NCBI GenBank assembly: GCA_022562915.1
Contig: JADFOJ010000002.1
Coordinates: 53,907-117,906, forward strand
Length of the DNA: 64,000 nt
From: Planctomycetota bacterium
Lineage (GTDB): Bacteria; Planctomycetota; Phycisphaerae; Phycisphaerales; SM1A02
Reading direction: 5' to 3'
Shown: in pieces, positions 26,736-36,500 of the stretch
Layout: each line of letters starts with the position of its first letter
Numbering within the stretch: position 1 is the stretch's first letter
Program-made: the position numbers and the translations under genes
Notes under the pieces: generated by a model
The model's database searches: none
What the model was told of the DNA's origin: nothing
What the model saw: only the letters and a program-made list of their open reading frames with translations

Positions 26736-28243
26736 GTGGTTCCGTCGGGCCCGTCCTTTATCGCGACTCCCATCAACAGGAGTTCGTCGCGGATGCGATC
26801 GGAGGTCGCCCAGTCCCTGGCCGTGCGGGCCGCGGCGCGCTCGCTGACCCTGGTTTCGATCAGCGTCTCGTCCAGGGTCCCCGAGGCCGCCGCCCGATCC
26901 AGCCCGAGGACCCCCAGTGCCTTGAGCATGGTGCGCAGGGCGTCGAGTTCGTTTTGCGGCACCTCGCCGGCCGGGTTGTCAATGGTGTACCCGCCGACGG
27001 CCCGGCTGAGGGCGCCGATGGCGCCGGCGACATTGAGATCGTCCGACAGCGCGGTCCGGAACTCACCGAGCGCGGCGTGAAGCGGCGCTGTCCCGGTGGA
27101 ACGCGCGCAGCCCGCGCCCAGTGCCTCGTCGAGCCGGCTCCACCGATCCACGAGCCGCTGGGTGTCCCGCAATCCCTGGAAGGTGAAGTTCGCATTCGAG
27201 CGATAGTGAGTCCTGGTGAGCTCCAGGCGTATCGCCGCCGGCGACGCGCCGCGGTCCATGAGATCGGCGAGCGTGTGGAAGTTGCCGGTGCTCTTGGACA
27301 TCTTCGCGCCCTCGACGGTCAGGTGCCGCGTGTGGAACCAGTAGCGTGCGAACAGGGGCTCGCCCGAGGCGCTGCACGTCTGGGCGATCTCGCACTCGTG
27401 GTGGGGGAAGATGTTGTCCTCGCCGCCCGAATGCAGGTCGATCACGCCGCCGGTCTCGCGCCCCAGCAGGCTCGAGGCCATCACGGAGCACTCCAGGTGC
27501 CAGCCCGGGTAACCCTCGCCCCACGGACTGGGCCAGCGCATCGTGTGTTGGCGATCGGGTTTCCACAGGAGAAAGTCCGCCGGATGCTTCTTGACGGCCT
27601 GGTGCGCTTCGTCGATCCGGCCGCCGGCCGCCTCGCGGAGCTGATCGATGCTGTTGCCCGAGAGCCGCCCGTAGTCGGGGAACGACCGCACGTCGAAGTA
27701 CACCGCGCCGTCACCGGCGACGTACGCGGAGCGCTTCTCGATGAGCGTCCCGACCAGTTCGATCATCTCGTCGATGTAGCGGGTGGGTCGCGGCATGAGG
27801 TCGGGGCGCTCGGCGGCCTCGATCGCCACGGTGAGCCCGAGCCGCCGGGCGTCGTCGAGGAACGCGCGGCAGTAGTAGTCGGCGATCGCCCAGGGGTCGC
27901 CGGGGTCGATGTCGCCGGCATCGGCGGGCAGTGTCCCGGACTTCTTGGCCTCCAGAAGCCGGCGGCCGGCGACCTCCATGCGGTCTTCGGCCTCGACGCC
28001 GGCATCGGGCTCGGTCATGTGGCCGACGTCCGTCATGTTCATGACGTGGACGACCTCGTATCCCGTCAGCTCCAGTGCCTTGCGCAGCAGGTCGGCGTTC
28101 AGGAATGACCGGAAGTTCCCGATGTGCGCGAAGTCGTAGACGGTGGGGCCGCAACTGTAGAAGGTCACCCGACGGCCCGCGGCGTCCAGCGGCGTGAACT
28201 GCTCGATGCCGTGCGTGAGCGTGTTGTAGAGGCGAAAGGACAT
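26714..28243 (-). CDS. cysS: Cysteinyl-tRNA synthetase
   Basis: This 509-residue class I synthetase charges tRNA-Cys. The signature HIGN lies at 40-43, the zinc ligand in YSCGPTVYDF (Cys31), GYPGWHLECSVM and HHECEIAQT bind cysteine and zinc, and KMSKST is near residue 300. The C-terminal helical domain includes FRTALSDDLNVAGAIGAL. A single start is clear at ATG 28243. It is followed by coaE in an overlapping arrangement. The palindrome upstream separates it from the polysaccharide genes. Confidence 0.96.
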   Translation of the reverse strand: MSFRLYNTLTHGIEQFTPLDAAGRRVTFYSCGPTVYDFAHIGNFRSFLNADLLRKALELTGYEVVHVMNMTDVGHMTEPDAGVEAEDRMEVAGRRLLEAKKSGTLPADAGDIDPGDPWAIADYYCRAFLDDARRLGLTVAIEAAERPDLMPRPTRYIDEMIELVGTLIEKRSAYVAGDGAVYFDVRSFPDYGRLSGNSIDQLREAAGGRIDEAHQAVKKHPADFLLWKPDRQHTMRWPSPWGEGYPGWHLECSVMASSLLGRETGGVIDLHSGGEDNIFPHHECEIAQTCSASGEPLFARYWFHTRHLTVEGAKMSKSTGNFHTLADLMDRGASPAAIRLELTRTHYRSNANFTFQGLRDTQRLVDRWSRLDEALGAGCARSTGTAPLHAALGEFRTALSDDLNVAGAIGALSRAVGGYTIDNPAGEVPQNELDALRTMLKALGVLGLDRAAASGTLDETLIETRVSERAAARTARDWATSDRIRDELLLMGVAIKDGPDGTTWTRIAR

Positions 28244-28258
28244 TGCCGGCTATCTTAC

Positions 28259-28332
28259 AGGGGCTCTAACAGAATGAGCCGTTGCACCGAGCCTCGCCGG
28301 GGCGAATGCAGGCTCACTTTGTTAGAGCCCCT
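28259..28332. repeat. Palindromic hairpin element (third type)
   Basis: Arms 28259-28280 and 28311-28332 (AGGGGCTCTAACA with TGAGCC) are 22-bp reverse complements with two mismatches, and an inner dyad TCGCC-GG-GGCGA lies in the 30-base loop. The right arm ends on the first base of the acetyltransferase stop codon. It lies between that gene and cysS on the same strand and is a terminator candidate. Confidence 0.75.
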
Positions 28333-28904
28333 TAGGGCTCGTGCCGGAACTCGCGCGTGCCGACGGGCTTCGCCGGCGTGCCCATGGCCACGACCCATTC
28401 GGGAAGATCACTGAAGACCGAGGAGCGTGCGCCCACCACCGTGCCGTCGGCGATCGAGACGCCGGGCCCGACGAAGACGTCGGCGGCGAGCCAGCACTGC
28501 GCGCCGATGGTGATCGGCATGGGGATCAACGGGTGCCGGGGGTCCTTGTAATCGTGGGTTGCCGCGCACAGGTAGCCGTACTGGCTCACGGTCGTGGAGG
28601 CGCCGATCGTGATCGGGGCGACGCAGTAGCAGTCCACGTCGTCGCCGAGGCAGGCGTGCTCGGCCATGGTGAGGTTCCACGGCGCCCAGATCCGCGCTCG
28701 TGGATAGACCCGCGACGTGCGGTGCAGCTTTGCTCCGAACACTCGCAGCAGCCGGTTGCGCCAGCGGTGCATGTTCCGCGGCGACGGCCGGAACAGCAGC
28801 CGGTACGCAAGCGCCCAGATGAACCGGGCAACCCGGTTGCCGAACCCGTGCGGGCTGGTGGTGTCGATGCCGTGTGTCGCGTAGTGACTGTCCCGCTCGG
28901 TCAT
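28332..28904 (-). CDS. Putative WcaF-type acetyltransferase (hexapeptide repeat)
   Basis: This 190-residue protein is a left-handed beta-helix acyltransferase: hexapeptide-like repeats run from about residue 65 (IWAPWNLTMAEHACLGDDVDCYCVAPITIGA) to the end, with VSQYGYLCAATHDY, ITIGAQCWLAADVFVGPGVSI and AKPVGTREFRH. Such enzymes use acetyl-CoA to acetylate sugars in exopolysaccharide or colanic-acid type assembly. The ATG at 28904 overlaps the stop of the deacetylase gene by four bases (ATGA). Confidence 0.85.
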   Translation of the reverse strand: MTERDSHYATHGIDTTSPHGFGNRVARFIWALAYRLLFRPSPRNMHRWRNRLLRVFGAKLHRTSRVYPRARIWAPWNLTMAEHACLGDDVDCYCVAPITIGASTTVSQYGYLCAATHDYKDPRHPLIPMPITIGAQCWLAADVFVGPGVSIADGTVVGARSSVFSDLPEWVVAMGTPAKPVGTREFRHEP

Positions 28905-29797
28905 CGCTTGTCGTCCACGCCGACGACGGCGGCACAGGTGTCGAAACGATAGTGCCGCAGAAGCATGCGGAGCTTCTCCTCGGTCCCGCCCAGACCGACG
29001 TAGCACTTGAAGCGCCGCAGCGGCGGCATCGGCACCCGCGGGCAATCCGGGGCGAAGTCGCGCGGGTGCAGGTAGACCACGGCGGGAATGCCGCGCCGGT
29101 TCAACTGGTTGAAACCCCGGCGGATGAGCCACGGCGGCAGGAGCCGGAGGTATCCGCCCCCGGAGAAGGCTACCCGGGCGCCGGCGACGCGCATGACGCT
29201 CATGGGCAGTTCCGGCATCGGCTGCCCGGACGGGGCGCCGGTAAACGCGTGCGGGCCCGCGGGACACGGGTAGCCGCCGTGACCGCGCCGCGCGGGGAAC
29301 AGGCTGGCGTCGTAGCGAAGGCCGACTTCGTGCAGCACGTCGAAGGCCCACTCGGTGCCGGGCGTGATCGAGAACGACGGTGCCCGGAAGCCCAGCACCC
29401 GGCGGCCGCCGGCGGATTCGATCGCGTCGATCGATTGCTGCATGTCCTGGCGGAAGGACTCCGGCGTCAGCTCGTAGACCTTGCGGTGCCAGTACGAGTG
29501 CGTGGCCAGCTCGTGGCCGTTGTCCGCGATGAGCTTCACGAGCCGCGGGTACCGCACGGCGATCCAGCCGAGAATGAAGAAGGTCGCGGTCACCTTCGCC
29601 TCGGTGACGGTCTGGACGATCCACTCCGTGTAGCGCTCGACGATCGAGTCGAGATCGGGCCAGCAGCGGGGGTCCGCGACGGCCTCGATCTCGACCATGT
29701 GGAACCAGTCCTCGATGTCGAAGGACAGCGCGTTGGTGACCGGAACATGGTCCGTCTTGTCGCCGGCGGGGGCTGTCGTGGTTACCGTTGCGTTCAT
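28901..29797 (-). CDS. Polysaccharide deacetylase (XrtA/PEP-CTERM-locus type, DUF3473)
   Basis: This 298-residue protein starts NALSFDIEDWFHM (after a 23-residue extension), the NodB-homology start with metal-binding Asp, and has HELATHSYWH (metal His and neighbours), GFRAPSFSI and a DUF3473-like C-terminal part (VVYLHPRDFAPDCPRVPMPPLRRFKCYVGLGGTEEKL). Such proteins are known from exosortase-associated exopolysaccharide loci. No signal peptide is seen. There is no Shine-Dalgarno sequence: the terminator-like hairpin ends four bases before the ATG. Confidence 0.87.
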   Translation of the reverse strand: MNATVTTTAPAGDKTDHVPVTNALSFDIEDWFHMVEIEAVADPRCWPDLDSIVERYTEWIVQTVTEAKVTATFFILGWIAVRYPRLVKLIADNGHELATHSYWHRKVYELTPESFRQDMQQSIDAIESAGGRRVLGFRAPSFSITPGTEWAFDVLHEVGLRYDASLFPARRGHGGYPCPAGPHAFTGAPSGQPMPELPMSVMRVAGARVAFSGGGYLRLLPPWLIRRGFNQLNRRGIPAVVYLHPRDFAPDCPRVPMPPLRRFKCYVGLGGTEEKLRMLLRHYRFDTCAAVVGVDDKR

Positions 29798-29801
29798 GGG
29801 C

Positions 29802-29823
29802 GAAAAAAGGACCCTGGGTCCTT
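29802..29823 (-). terminator. Intrinsic-terminator-like hairpin
   Basis: On the minus strand AAGGACCC, a two-base centre overlap and GGGTCCTT form an 8-bp stem followed by a T run (TTTTTT). It lies between the formyltransferase stop and the deacetylase start, only four bases from that start, so it could end the upstream transcript or control the deacetylase. Confidence 0.6.
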
Positions 29824-29827
29824 GTCC

Positions 29828-30622
29828 TCAGTGGAAGCGTCGTCCGGCGGCGCGGAAACGCAGCATGTCCTGGCGGTTCGGCATCGAAAAGTGGGTCGCT
29901 TCGGCCTCGTCGTTGGGCAGAAGGGCGTACCCGCCGGCCTCGACGAGACGGACGGATTCGATGATCGCCTCGGCGGCGAGTGTCTTGGAGCGGGCCATGA
30001 TCTGCTCGAGGGTGTCGTCCCGGTCTATCCTGTACCGCTTCTGCACGAGAATCGGCCCGTTGTCGATCTTCGCGTCAACGAGGTGTACCGTGACGCCCCC
30101 CTCGGTCTCCCCGTTGGCGAGCGTCCAGAAGCTGGGCATGAGCCCACGATACTTCGGCAGCAGCGCGCCGTGGCAATTGACAATGCCGTGGGAGACCTGG
30201 TCGCGCAGCCGGCGGCCGTAGTACTGCGTGCCCGAAATGGACACGATGAACTCGACGCCGAGATCGCGCAGGTGCCCGAGGAATCCTTCGCTGTTGACGT
30301 CCACGGCGTCGGTGACCGGGACCCCGTACTTGCGGGCGACGGCCGCGACGGAGTAGCACGTCCTCGTCGAACCGAGCAGCCCGTTGATGACCTTCGCCTG
30401 GACCTTGCGCAGCAGGTAGCGTCGCAGCTTCCACTGGAAGTAGACGAACCCGTACATCCTGTACAGGTCCAGCGCCGTGTGGAGCACCGACCGCTTGCCC
30501 TGGGCGACCGTCTGGACGTTGACGCCCGCAGTCGTTTTGCCGAACTCGCCGAGGTATGTGTCGAGGACCCCGGGCAGGTAGAACGGATCGTTCTGGATGA
30601 ACACGTACTTGACGAGGGTCAT
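29828..30622 (-). CDS. Formyltransferase-family protein
   Basis: This 264-residue protein carries a Met-tRNA formyltransferase-like fold: IVNCHGALLPKYRGLMPSFW contains the catalytic Asn and His (VNCHG), and VHLVDAKIDNGPILVQ contains the conserved Asp. A basic helical region precedes it (FQWKLRRYLLRKVQAKVINGL). Formyltransferases of this kind occur in polysaccharide loci, where they formylate amino sugars using 10-formyl-tetrahydrofolate; the sugar is not known here. The ATG overlaps the glycosyltransferase stop by four bases. Confidence 0.83.
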   Translation of the reverse strand: MTLVKYVFIQNDPFYLPGVLDTYLGEFGKTTAGVNVQTVAQGKRSVLHTALDLYRMYGFVYFQWKLRRYLLRKVQAKVINGLLGSTRTCYSVAAVARKYGVPVTDAVDVNSEGFLGHLRDLGVEFIVSISGTQYYGRRLRDQVSHGIVNCHGALLPKYRGLMPSFWTLANGETEGGVTVHLVDAKIDNGPILVQKRYRIDRDDTLEQIMARSKTLAAEAIIESVRLVEAGGYALLPNDEAEATHFSMPNRQDMLRFRAAGRRFH

Positions 30623-31851
30623 CGCACGCCCCGTTCCAGCACGTCGCAGAATCGGCCGCACAGCGCGGCCTTGCCGAGCCGGGTCGTGATGACCTCGCGG
30701 CCGCGCCGGCCCATGGCGAGCAGCTCCGAGCGGGGGGTCTCGACGATCCGGCGGATCGTCGAGACCGCGGCATCCACGTCGCCGTGGCTGATGTGCCAGC
30801 CCAGATCGTGTTCGCCGAGCAGGTCCGAGACGTGGCAGGGGTCGGGGCCCAGCAGCAGGATGGGCCGCGCCACCGCCATCGCGCCGTACACCTTGCACGG
30901 GTGGACGACCCCGACCACCGGGTCTCCCACGCTGACCAGGTGGACGTCCGCGGCGGAGAGCGAGTACTTGATCCTGTCCAGGGGCTGGTACGGAAGCGAG
31001 ACGATGTTGCGCGGGGCATGCTCGGCGATCGTCTGCTCGACCTCCTTCTTGCCGACGCCGCCGCCGATGAACATGAAGAGGAGCCGCCGGAGGTCCTGGA
31101 GGGCCAGCGCGGCCTTCAGGACGGTCGTGACGGGCGTGGAGTACCCGTGGTTGCCGCTGTACATGATCACGAACCGGTCGTCGAGGTCGTGCTCCCGGCG
31201 GAACGGGTTGTCGGCGTGGTCGATGACGGCGAGGTGGTCGTCGTGAGGCCACGGCGGCATGAGCGTCTGCTTGGAGCGCACGTCGCGTTTGCGGTTGAGC
31301 CGTTCGGCCATGAAACGATCCAGCACGATCACGTCGGCAGCCCGGCTGAGAATGCGCCGGTTGATCCAGTTGAACACGCGGGCGGGAATCGACCGTTCCG
31401 TGGTCCTGCCCAGGACGATCATCTGGTCGGGGTTCAGGTCCATGACCCAGTACTTGATCGGCACGCGCCGTACGGTGGCGATGACCATCGCGGCGACGGA
31501 GCACATCGGCGGCGAGGTGCTCACCAGGATGACGGCGAGCCTGGGCACGAAAAGCCCCCGGGCAATGCACTGGACCATGAAGATCGTCCCGGCGAGGAGT
31601 CTCAGCACGATCGAGCTCTTGCCGAAGCTCGACAGCGGCACTCGCCGCACGTGAACGCCGTGGCGCTGCTCGCTTCGGGCATAGGTGACGGACGGGTCGT
31701 CGTAGCCCCGGTCGGCGGCGAAGACGACGACCCGCCAGCCGCGCCCGGCCATGGCTTCCGCGGCGTCGGCCATGTGCTGGCCGACGCTGGCGGGGTCGGG
31801 AGGGTACACCTGGCTCAGGACCAGCAGGGTTTTGAGAGAGCGATCAGCCAT
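30619..31851 (-). CDS. Glycosyltransferase family 4, WbuB-like
   Basis: This 410-residue glycosyltransferase has a GT-B fold. The N-terminal acceptor domain starts LLVLSQVYPPDPASVGQHMADAAEAM, with membrane-associated LLAGTIFMVQCIARGLFVPRLAVILVS. The C-terminal donor domain begins RFVIMYSGNHGYSTP and includes SLSAADVHLVSVGDPVVGVVHPCKVYGAMAVARPILLLGPD, with the EX7E-like region. It should add a nucleotide-activated sugar to a polysaccharide repeat unit at the membrane. Its end overlaps the formyltransferase gene. Confidence 0.88.
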   Translation of the reverse strand: MADRSLKTLLVLSQVYPPDPASVGQHMADAAEAMAGRGWRVVVFAADRGYDDPSVTYARSEQRHGVHVRRVPLSSFGKSSIVLRLLAGTIFMVQCIARGLFVPRLAVILVSTSPPMCSVAAMVIATVRRVPIKYWVMDLNPDQMIVLGRTTERSIPARVFNWINRRILSRAADVIVLDRFMAERLNRKRDVRSKQTLMPPWPHDDHLAVIDHADNPFRREHDLDDRFVIMYSGNHGYSTPVTTVLKAALALQDLRRLLFMFIGGGVGKKEVEQTIAEHAPRNIVSLPYQPLDRIKYSLSAADVHLVSVGDPVVGVVHPCKVYGAMAVARPILLLGPDPCHVSDLLGEHDLGWHISHGDVDAAVSTIRRIVETPRSELLAMGRRGREVITTRLGKAALCGRFCDVLERGVR

Positions 31852-31926
31852 GCCATGGCGCCCAGCCGGTTGCGATTCTGCTGCCCGTGATCAGCCGTCA
31901 GCGTGTGGACGAGAAGAGCTCCACGC

Positions 31927-32937
31927 TCATGATGCCGTCGTGACGCCGGTGCCGTACCTGGCCATGTACTCGTCATGGATCCAGGCGTAGGTCCTTGCCA
32001 TGCCGTCGCGCAGCCGCGTGTCGGGCTCCCAGCCAAGGTACTGCTTGATCAGTGTGTTGTCGCTGTTGCGCCCGTTGACGCCCTTCGGGGCGTCGAGGTT
32101 GTACCGGCGCTTGAGTGTGATGCCGGCGATCTCCTCGACGATGTCCACGAGCTGGTTGATCGTGACCAGTTCATTGGACCCGAGGTTCAGCGGCACCTCG
32201 ACCTCGCTGTGCATGAGCATGTCCACGCCCTTGAGGCAGTCGTCGATCCACATGAAGCTGCGCGTCTGCTTGCCGTCGCCCCAGATCTCGATCTCGTGCG
32301 TGCCGGCGGCCTTGGCTTCGATCACCTTCCGGCAGATGGCGGCGGGGGCTTTCTCGCGGCCGCCTTCCCAGGTGCCGTCGGGGCCGTAGACGTTGTGAAA
32401 CCGGGCAACCCGGCAGATGAGCCCGTAGTCCTCGGTGAAGTGGCGGCACATCCGCTCCGAGAAGAGCTTCTCCCAGCCGTAGCCGTCCTCGGCGTCGGCG
32501 GGGTACGCATCGGCTTCCTTCAGGGCGACGACGTCCTCGCTCGTCTGCTTGTCCTGGTTGTACACGCACGCCGAGGATGAATAGAAGTAGCGAGTCACGC
32601 CGGCGTCCCTGGCCGCCATGATCATGTGCGTGTTGATGAGCACCGAGAGCATGCACAGGGCCTTGTTGTTCTCGATGAAGCCCATGCCGCCCATGTCCGC
32701 GGCGAGCTGGTAGATCTCGCCGGCGCCGGCGCCGTCACAGGCCCGGACGCAGTTGTCCTTGAGCCGGAGGTCGAGCTGGAGGTTGTCGCTCGACTCGTGA
32801 ACCTGGTACCACTCGTCGAACGGCTTGATGTCCACCGAGCGAACCTGCGTGAAGCCGCGCCGCAGCAGGTCGCCGACGAGGTGGCCGCCGATGAATCCGC
32901 CGCCCCCGGCGACGACGATGAGCTGATCCTTCTTCAT
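31927..32937 (-). CDS. GDP-mannose 3,5-epimerase-like NAD-dependent epimerase
   Basis: This 336-residue extended SDR has the NAD motif GGGGFIGG (11-18), the Ser/Tyr-Lys pair (SSSACVYN then YGWEK near 158-162), and residue runs that closely resemble plant GDP-mannose 3,5-epimerase: LAADMGGMGFIENN, RVARFHNVYGPDGTWEGGREKAPAAICRK, GDGKQTRSFMWIDDC and KGVNGRNSDNTLIKQYLGW. That enzyme makes GDP-L-galactose or GDP-L-gulose; here it probably provides a rare hexose for the polysaccharide. ATG 32937 has AAGGAA seven bases upstream. A longer frame lacks family similarity. Confidence 0.87.
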   Translation of the reverse strand: MKKDQLIVVAGGGGFIGGHLVGDLLRRGFTQVRSVDIKPFDEWYQVHESSDNLQLDLRLKDNCVRACDGAGAGEIYQLAADMGGMGFIENNKALCMLSVLINTHMIMAARDAGVTRYFYSSSACVYNQDKQTSEDVVALKEADAYPADAEDGYGWEKLFSERMCRHFTEDYGLICRVARFHNVYGPDGTWEGGREKAPAAICRKVIEAKAAGTHEIEIWGDGKQTRSFMWIDDCLKGVDMLMHSEVEVPLNLGSNELVTINQLVDIVEEIAGITLKRRYNLDAPKGVNGRNSDNTLIKQYLGWEPDTRLRDGMARTYAWIHDEYMARYGTGVTTAS

Positions 32938-33064
32938 CTGGCGTTCCTTTCCCGACTGAATCGCGACAGATCCCCCATGAGCCTGCGGCCCGCAGGGACC
33001 GCCGGCGTTGAAACCGGTACGTAGCGACACGCCCGGGCGTTCGGATTTGCGTCTCAGGCAGCGT

Positions 33065-33520
33065 CTAGCCGCGGAAACTGAGGGTGCCGGCCTGGGCAGG
33101 CTGGTCCGGGTCGCCGGTCGTCGAACCGGCCGCGGCCTTCTCGCCGGCGAGCTTTTCCAGCAGCATGAGCCAGGTTTCCCGCTCGAATTCCAGCAGCGTG
33201 ATGACCTCCTGGACGATCGCCGGGTCCCGCTCGGTGCTGGCGGCCATGAGCCGTGTCATCATGAAGGCGTACAGCGCGGAGAGCTTCTCGCAGAGATCCG
33301 GGGCGTGCTTCGGATCGAGGCTGTTCATCAGCTCGGCGAGAATCTCCTGGCACCGGCTGATGCCGTTGTACGCCGCCTCGTAGTCCTTCCGGGCCAGCCC
33401 CTGGCGGCCCTGTTCGGCGAACTTGAGCGCGCCGTCGAACAGCATGAGCCGCAATTCGGCCGGGCCGGCCGTCATGACCTTCGTCTTCAGGTACGGGTTG
33501 GGCTCGGTACCGGCCGCCAT
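33065..33520 (-). CDS. fliS: Flagellar export chaperone FliS
   Basis: This 151-residue protein has the FliS start NPYLKTKVMTAGPAELRLMLFDGALKF, where the Tyr and surrounding residues bind flagellin. Helices follow, with IVQEVITLLEFERETWLMLLE. FliS holds flagellin in the cytoplasm before export through the flagellar system. The C-terminal 25 residues are Ala/Gly/Pro-rich. fliD lies just upstream on the same strand, the common fliD-fliS order. Another GTG precedes the ATG by one codon. Confidence 0.92.
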   Translation of the reverse strand: MAAGTEPNPYLKTKVMTAGPAELRLMLFDGALKFAEQGRQGLARKDYEAAYNGISRCQEILAELMNSLDPKHAPDLCEKLSALYAFMMTRLMAASTERDPAIVQEVITLLEFERETWLMLLEKLAGEKAAAGSTTGDPDQPAQAGTLSFRG

Positions 33521-33554
33521 CACGGACTTCTATCGGACCAATCGGAAACGGGAT

Positions 33555-36500
33555 CTAGAACAACCCCTGGCTGATCGCGAGGTTGTTGATGAGCGAGAAC
33601 AGCGCTCCCTGCTGGAACTGGAGGCGCGCCAGCGCGATCTCCATGGCCGTGAAGTCCCGCTCCATCCGCTGCCGTTTCCTGTCGAGGCGATCGTCGAAGG
33701 CCTCGATGCGATCGGTGGTGAGATCGATCTGCCTCTGGAGCGACTCGTCCGCCAGCTTCACGGTACCGTCGATCGAGTTGGTCAGGCCGTCGAGCAATTG
33801 ATCGAAGAGGTCCCCGAAACCAAGCTCCGAGAAGGTCTGCGTGGTCTTGGTGATCGTGACGCCCGGCGCGATCTGCTCGGTCGTCGTGGTGGCGCCCTTG
33901 AACGCGGTGAAGAGTTCGACGACCGCGTCGAAGTCCTCCTGGAGGGCCTCCTGGAACTTGTTGCGGTCGAAGGTCAGGTTGCTGTTGGCGCCGACCTTTA
34001 TGCCGACCTGGCTGAGGAACTGGAACTGCGACTCCACGCCGGTCGCAGGCCCCTGCACGGTGCGCAGCAGCGCGCCGCGAATCCGTGCCGTCGTCGAGTT
34101 GCCCAGCAGCACGCCGCGCTGCTCGGTGTCCACGCTGAAGAAGTCGTACTGGTCGATGCGCTGGATCGAGTCGTTGAACGCCGCCACGAAGTCGCCGATC
34201 TTGTCCTCGATCGTCTCGGTGTCGCGGGTGATGGTGACGGTGACGGCGGTGTCGCTCGCCGCCACGAGATCGATCGAGACGCCCTGGAGCACGTCGGTGA
34301 GCGTGTTGGAGGACCGCTTGATCAGCGTGGCCTTGGTCGGATCGTCGGAGCCGAAGAACACCTTGGAGTCGCTCGCCTCGGAGAGCGTCGTGAGGTTCAG
34401 CCCGAAGCCGTCGTCGTCGACGAGCAGGTCGCCGTCTTTGCCGGCGATCTCGGAGTTGAAGACCAGCCTGAAGGGTATCGCGCCGGTGCCGGTGTTGAGC
34501 ACCGTGGCGTTGACGGGAATCCCGGCGTCGTTGATCGCCTGGATGATCTCGTTGAGGGTGTCACTGGCGTTGAGCGTGACCTCGACCTCGAACGAGCCGT
34601 TGATCGAGCCTCCCTCGGTGGTCGCCTGGCCTTCGAGGCGCAGGTCCCTGGCGGTCGTGCCGCTGATCGACTCGACCCTGATCAGGCCGGTGGCCTGGTT
34701 GTTGTCGATGATGATCCCGTCGCCGGTGTCGTTGATCCGGGCGAGGATGTCGACGTCGAGGCCTGCCTGGCCGTTGATCTCCCGGATGATCTCGAAGACG
34801 TTCTTCTGGTCGTCGATCTCGATGATGACCTGGTTGCCCTGGCCGTCGGTGATCCGGAACGAGCCGGTGCCGATGCCGCGGCCGTAGTTGAGCTGCGAGA
34901 TCGCCGTGGCGTTGGAGACGTAGCGGAGCTCGAGATCGTCGCCGCGGACCGTGCTGGACGCCACGCCGGTCCCGCCGGTGTCGATATTGAGTTCGGCTGC
35001 GGCGTCCCCCTCGATGATGAGGTTGCTGGTTGGCGCGGTCGCGTTGTCGGTGATCAGCAGGCCGTTACCGGCGTCGTTGATCGATGCCGTGACGTCGATC
35101 ATCGTCGAGGCATTGATCAGGGCGATGATCTCCGACAGCGAGCCGTCTTCGTCGAGCGAAAACGAGTCGCTGCCTCCGACGCGATCGATGATGTCCAGTG
35201 CCGTGAAGCCACTGAGCCCGTTGCCGCCGTTGAGGCTGCGCACGAGCACGGAGTTGAGCCCGGCGATGAGGCGGTTGCCGTTCATGATGTCACTGACCGG
35301 CGTGATGCCTTCCAACCCCAGGTCGCGTACGGCGGAGGGGTTGGCGGTGGTGCTCGTGATCGTGAAGCCGCTCGGCGGACCTCCTCCGGTGGTGTCCTCG
35401 ACCTGCAGACTCACCAGGTCCGGCGCGATCGAGGCGACGATGTCGCCTGCGTTGGGCAGCAGGTCGTCGCCGATGGCGTTGTTGATCCGGTCGACGATCT
35501 GCTGGAGGGTCGTTGCCGCGGGCGTGTTGTCGGCGTTGGGGATGAGCGTGCCGTCGAACATGTCGGCATCGACGCCGTCCGTTTCCAGGATGCCGAGATC
35601 GTCGGCGCTCTGTGTGTCGAGGGGCCCCGCACCGAGCACCTTCAGCAGCCCCGTCCCCATGGTTGTGTCGGTGACGGTGAACTTGTCGCCGTCGGCGTGC
35701 ACGGTGATGACGATCTTGCCCTGGCTCTGATCGCTGACCCGGTCCATGAAGTCCTGCACCGTGACGATCCCGGTGAGATCGATCAGGTGCTCGGTGCCGT
35801 CGCGATCGATGAACTTGATGTCCTCTTCTGAGTCCGGGTTGGTCGTGATGCCCTGACCGTTGTTGAGATCTTCGATCAGTGTGGTGGGATCGATCGGGTT
35901 GTCGATCCGTCCGAAGTCGACGTTGAACACGCGGTCGCTGCGGGTGGTGATGGAGATGTCGGGGTTGCTGGCGACGATGAGGACACCGGTACCGTCATTC
36001 AGCGACGACAGCGGTGTGACGCCGCCGAGCGTCCGGATGTCGTTGCCGGTGATGACCCCGAGGACGCTGGGATTCTCAATAATGCCGAGACTGGCCGCGG
36101 TCGTTCCGGTGCCGACTTCCGAGATGATCAGTGTCCCCAGCGTGTTCTCGGTGATCACGAAGTGATCGCCGCTGGCCGAGGCGGTCACGTTGGCCCCGGA
36201 ACTGTTGATCGACTCAATGACCTCGCCCACCGTGGTCGCGGTGGTGAGGTCGACGGTGGTCGTGCCCGTCGTGTCGGTGATCTGGATCTTGCCGCGGGCC
36301 ACGCCGTTGCCGGCGTTGAGGTCCGCCAGCTCGGTGTCGTTGACCACGAAGCCGTTGCCGAGCTCGAAGCTGAGCTTGGTCAGCCCGACCGGGGTCAAGC
36401 CGGTGTCGGTGAACCCCCTGGTGATCTTCTGGCTCGTCGAGACCAGTTGCTTGACCAGGAACGAGAAGGTGCCGGGCTGGGCCCTGCCCCCGATGACGGG

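Noticed and set aside
33423..35831. 802-codon plus-strand frame antisense to fliD
   Set aside because: Composition of a shadow frame (Val/Arg/Asp/Gly); fliD has clear N- and C-terminal FliD domains.
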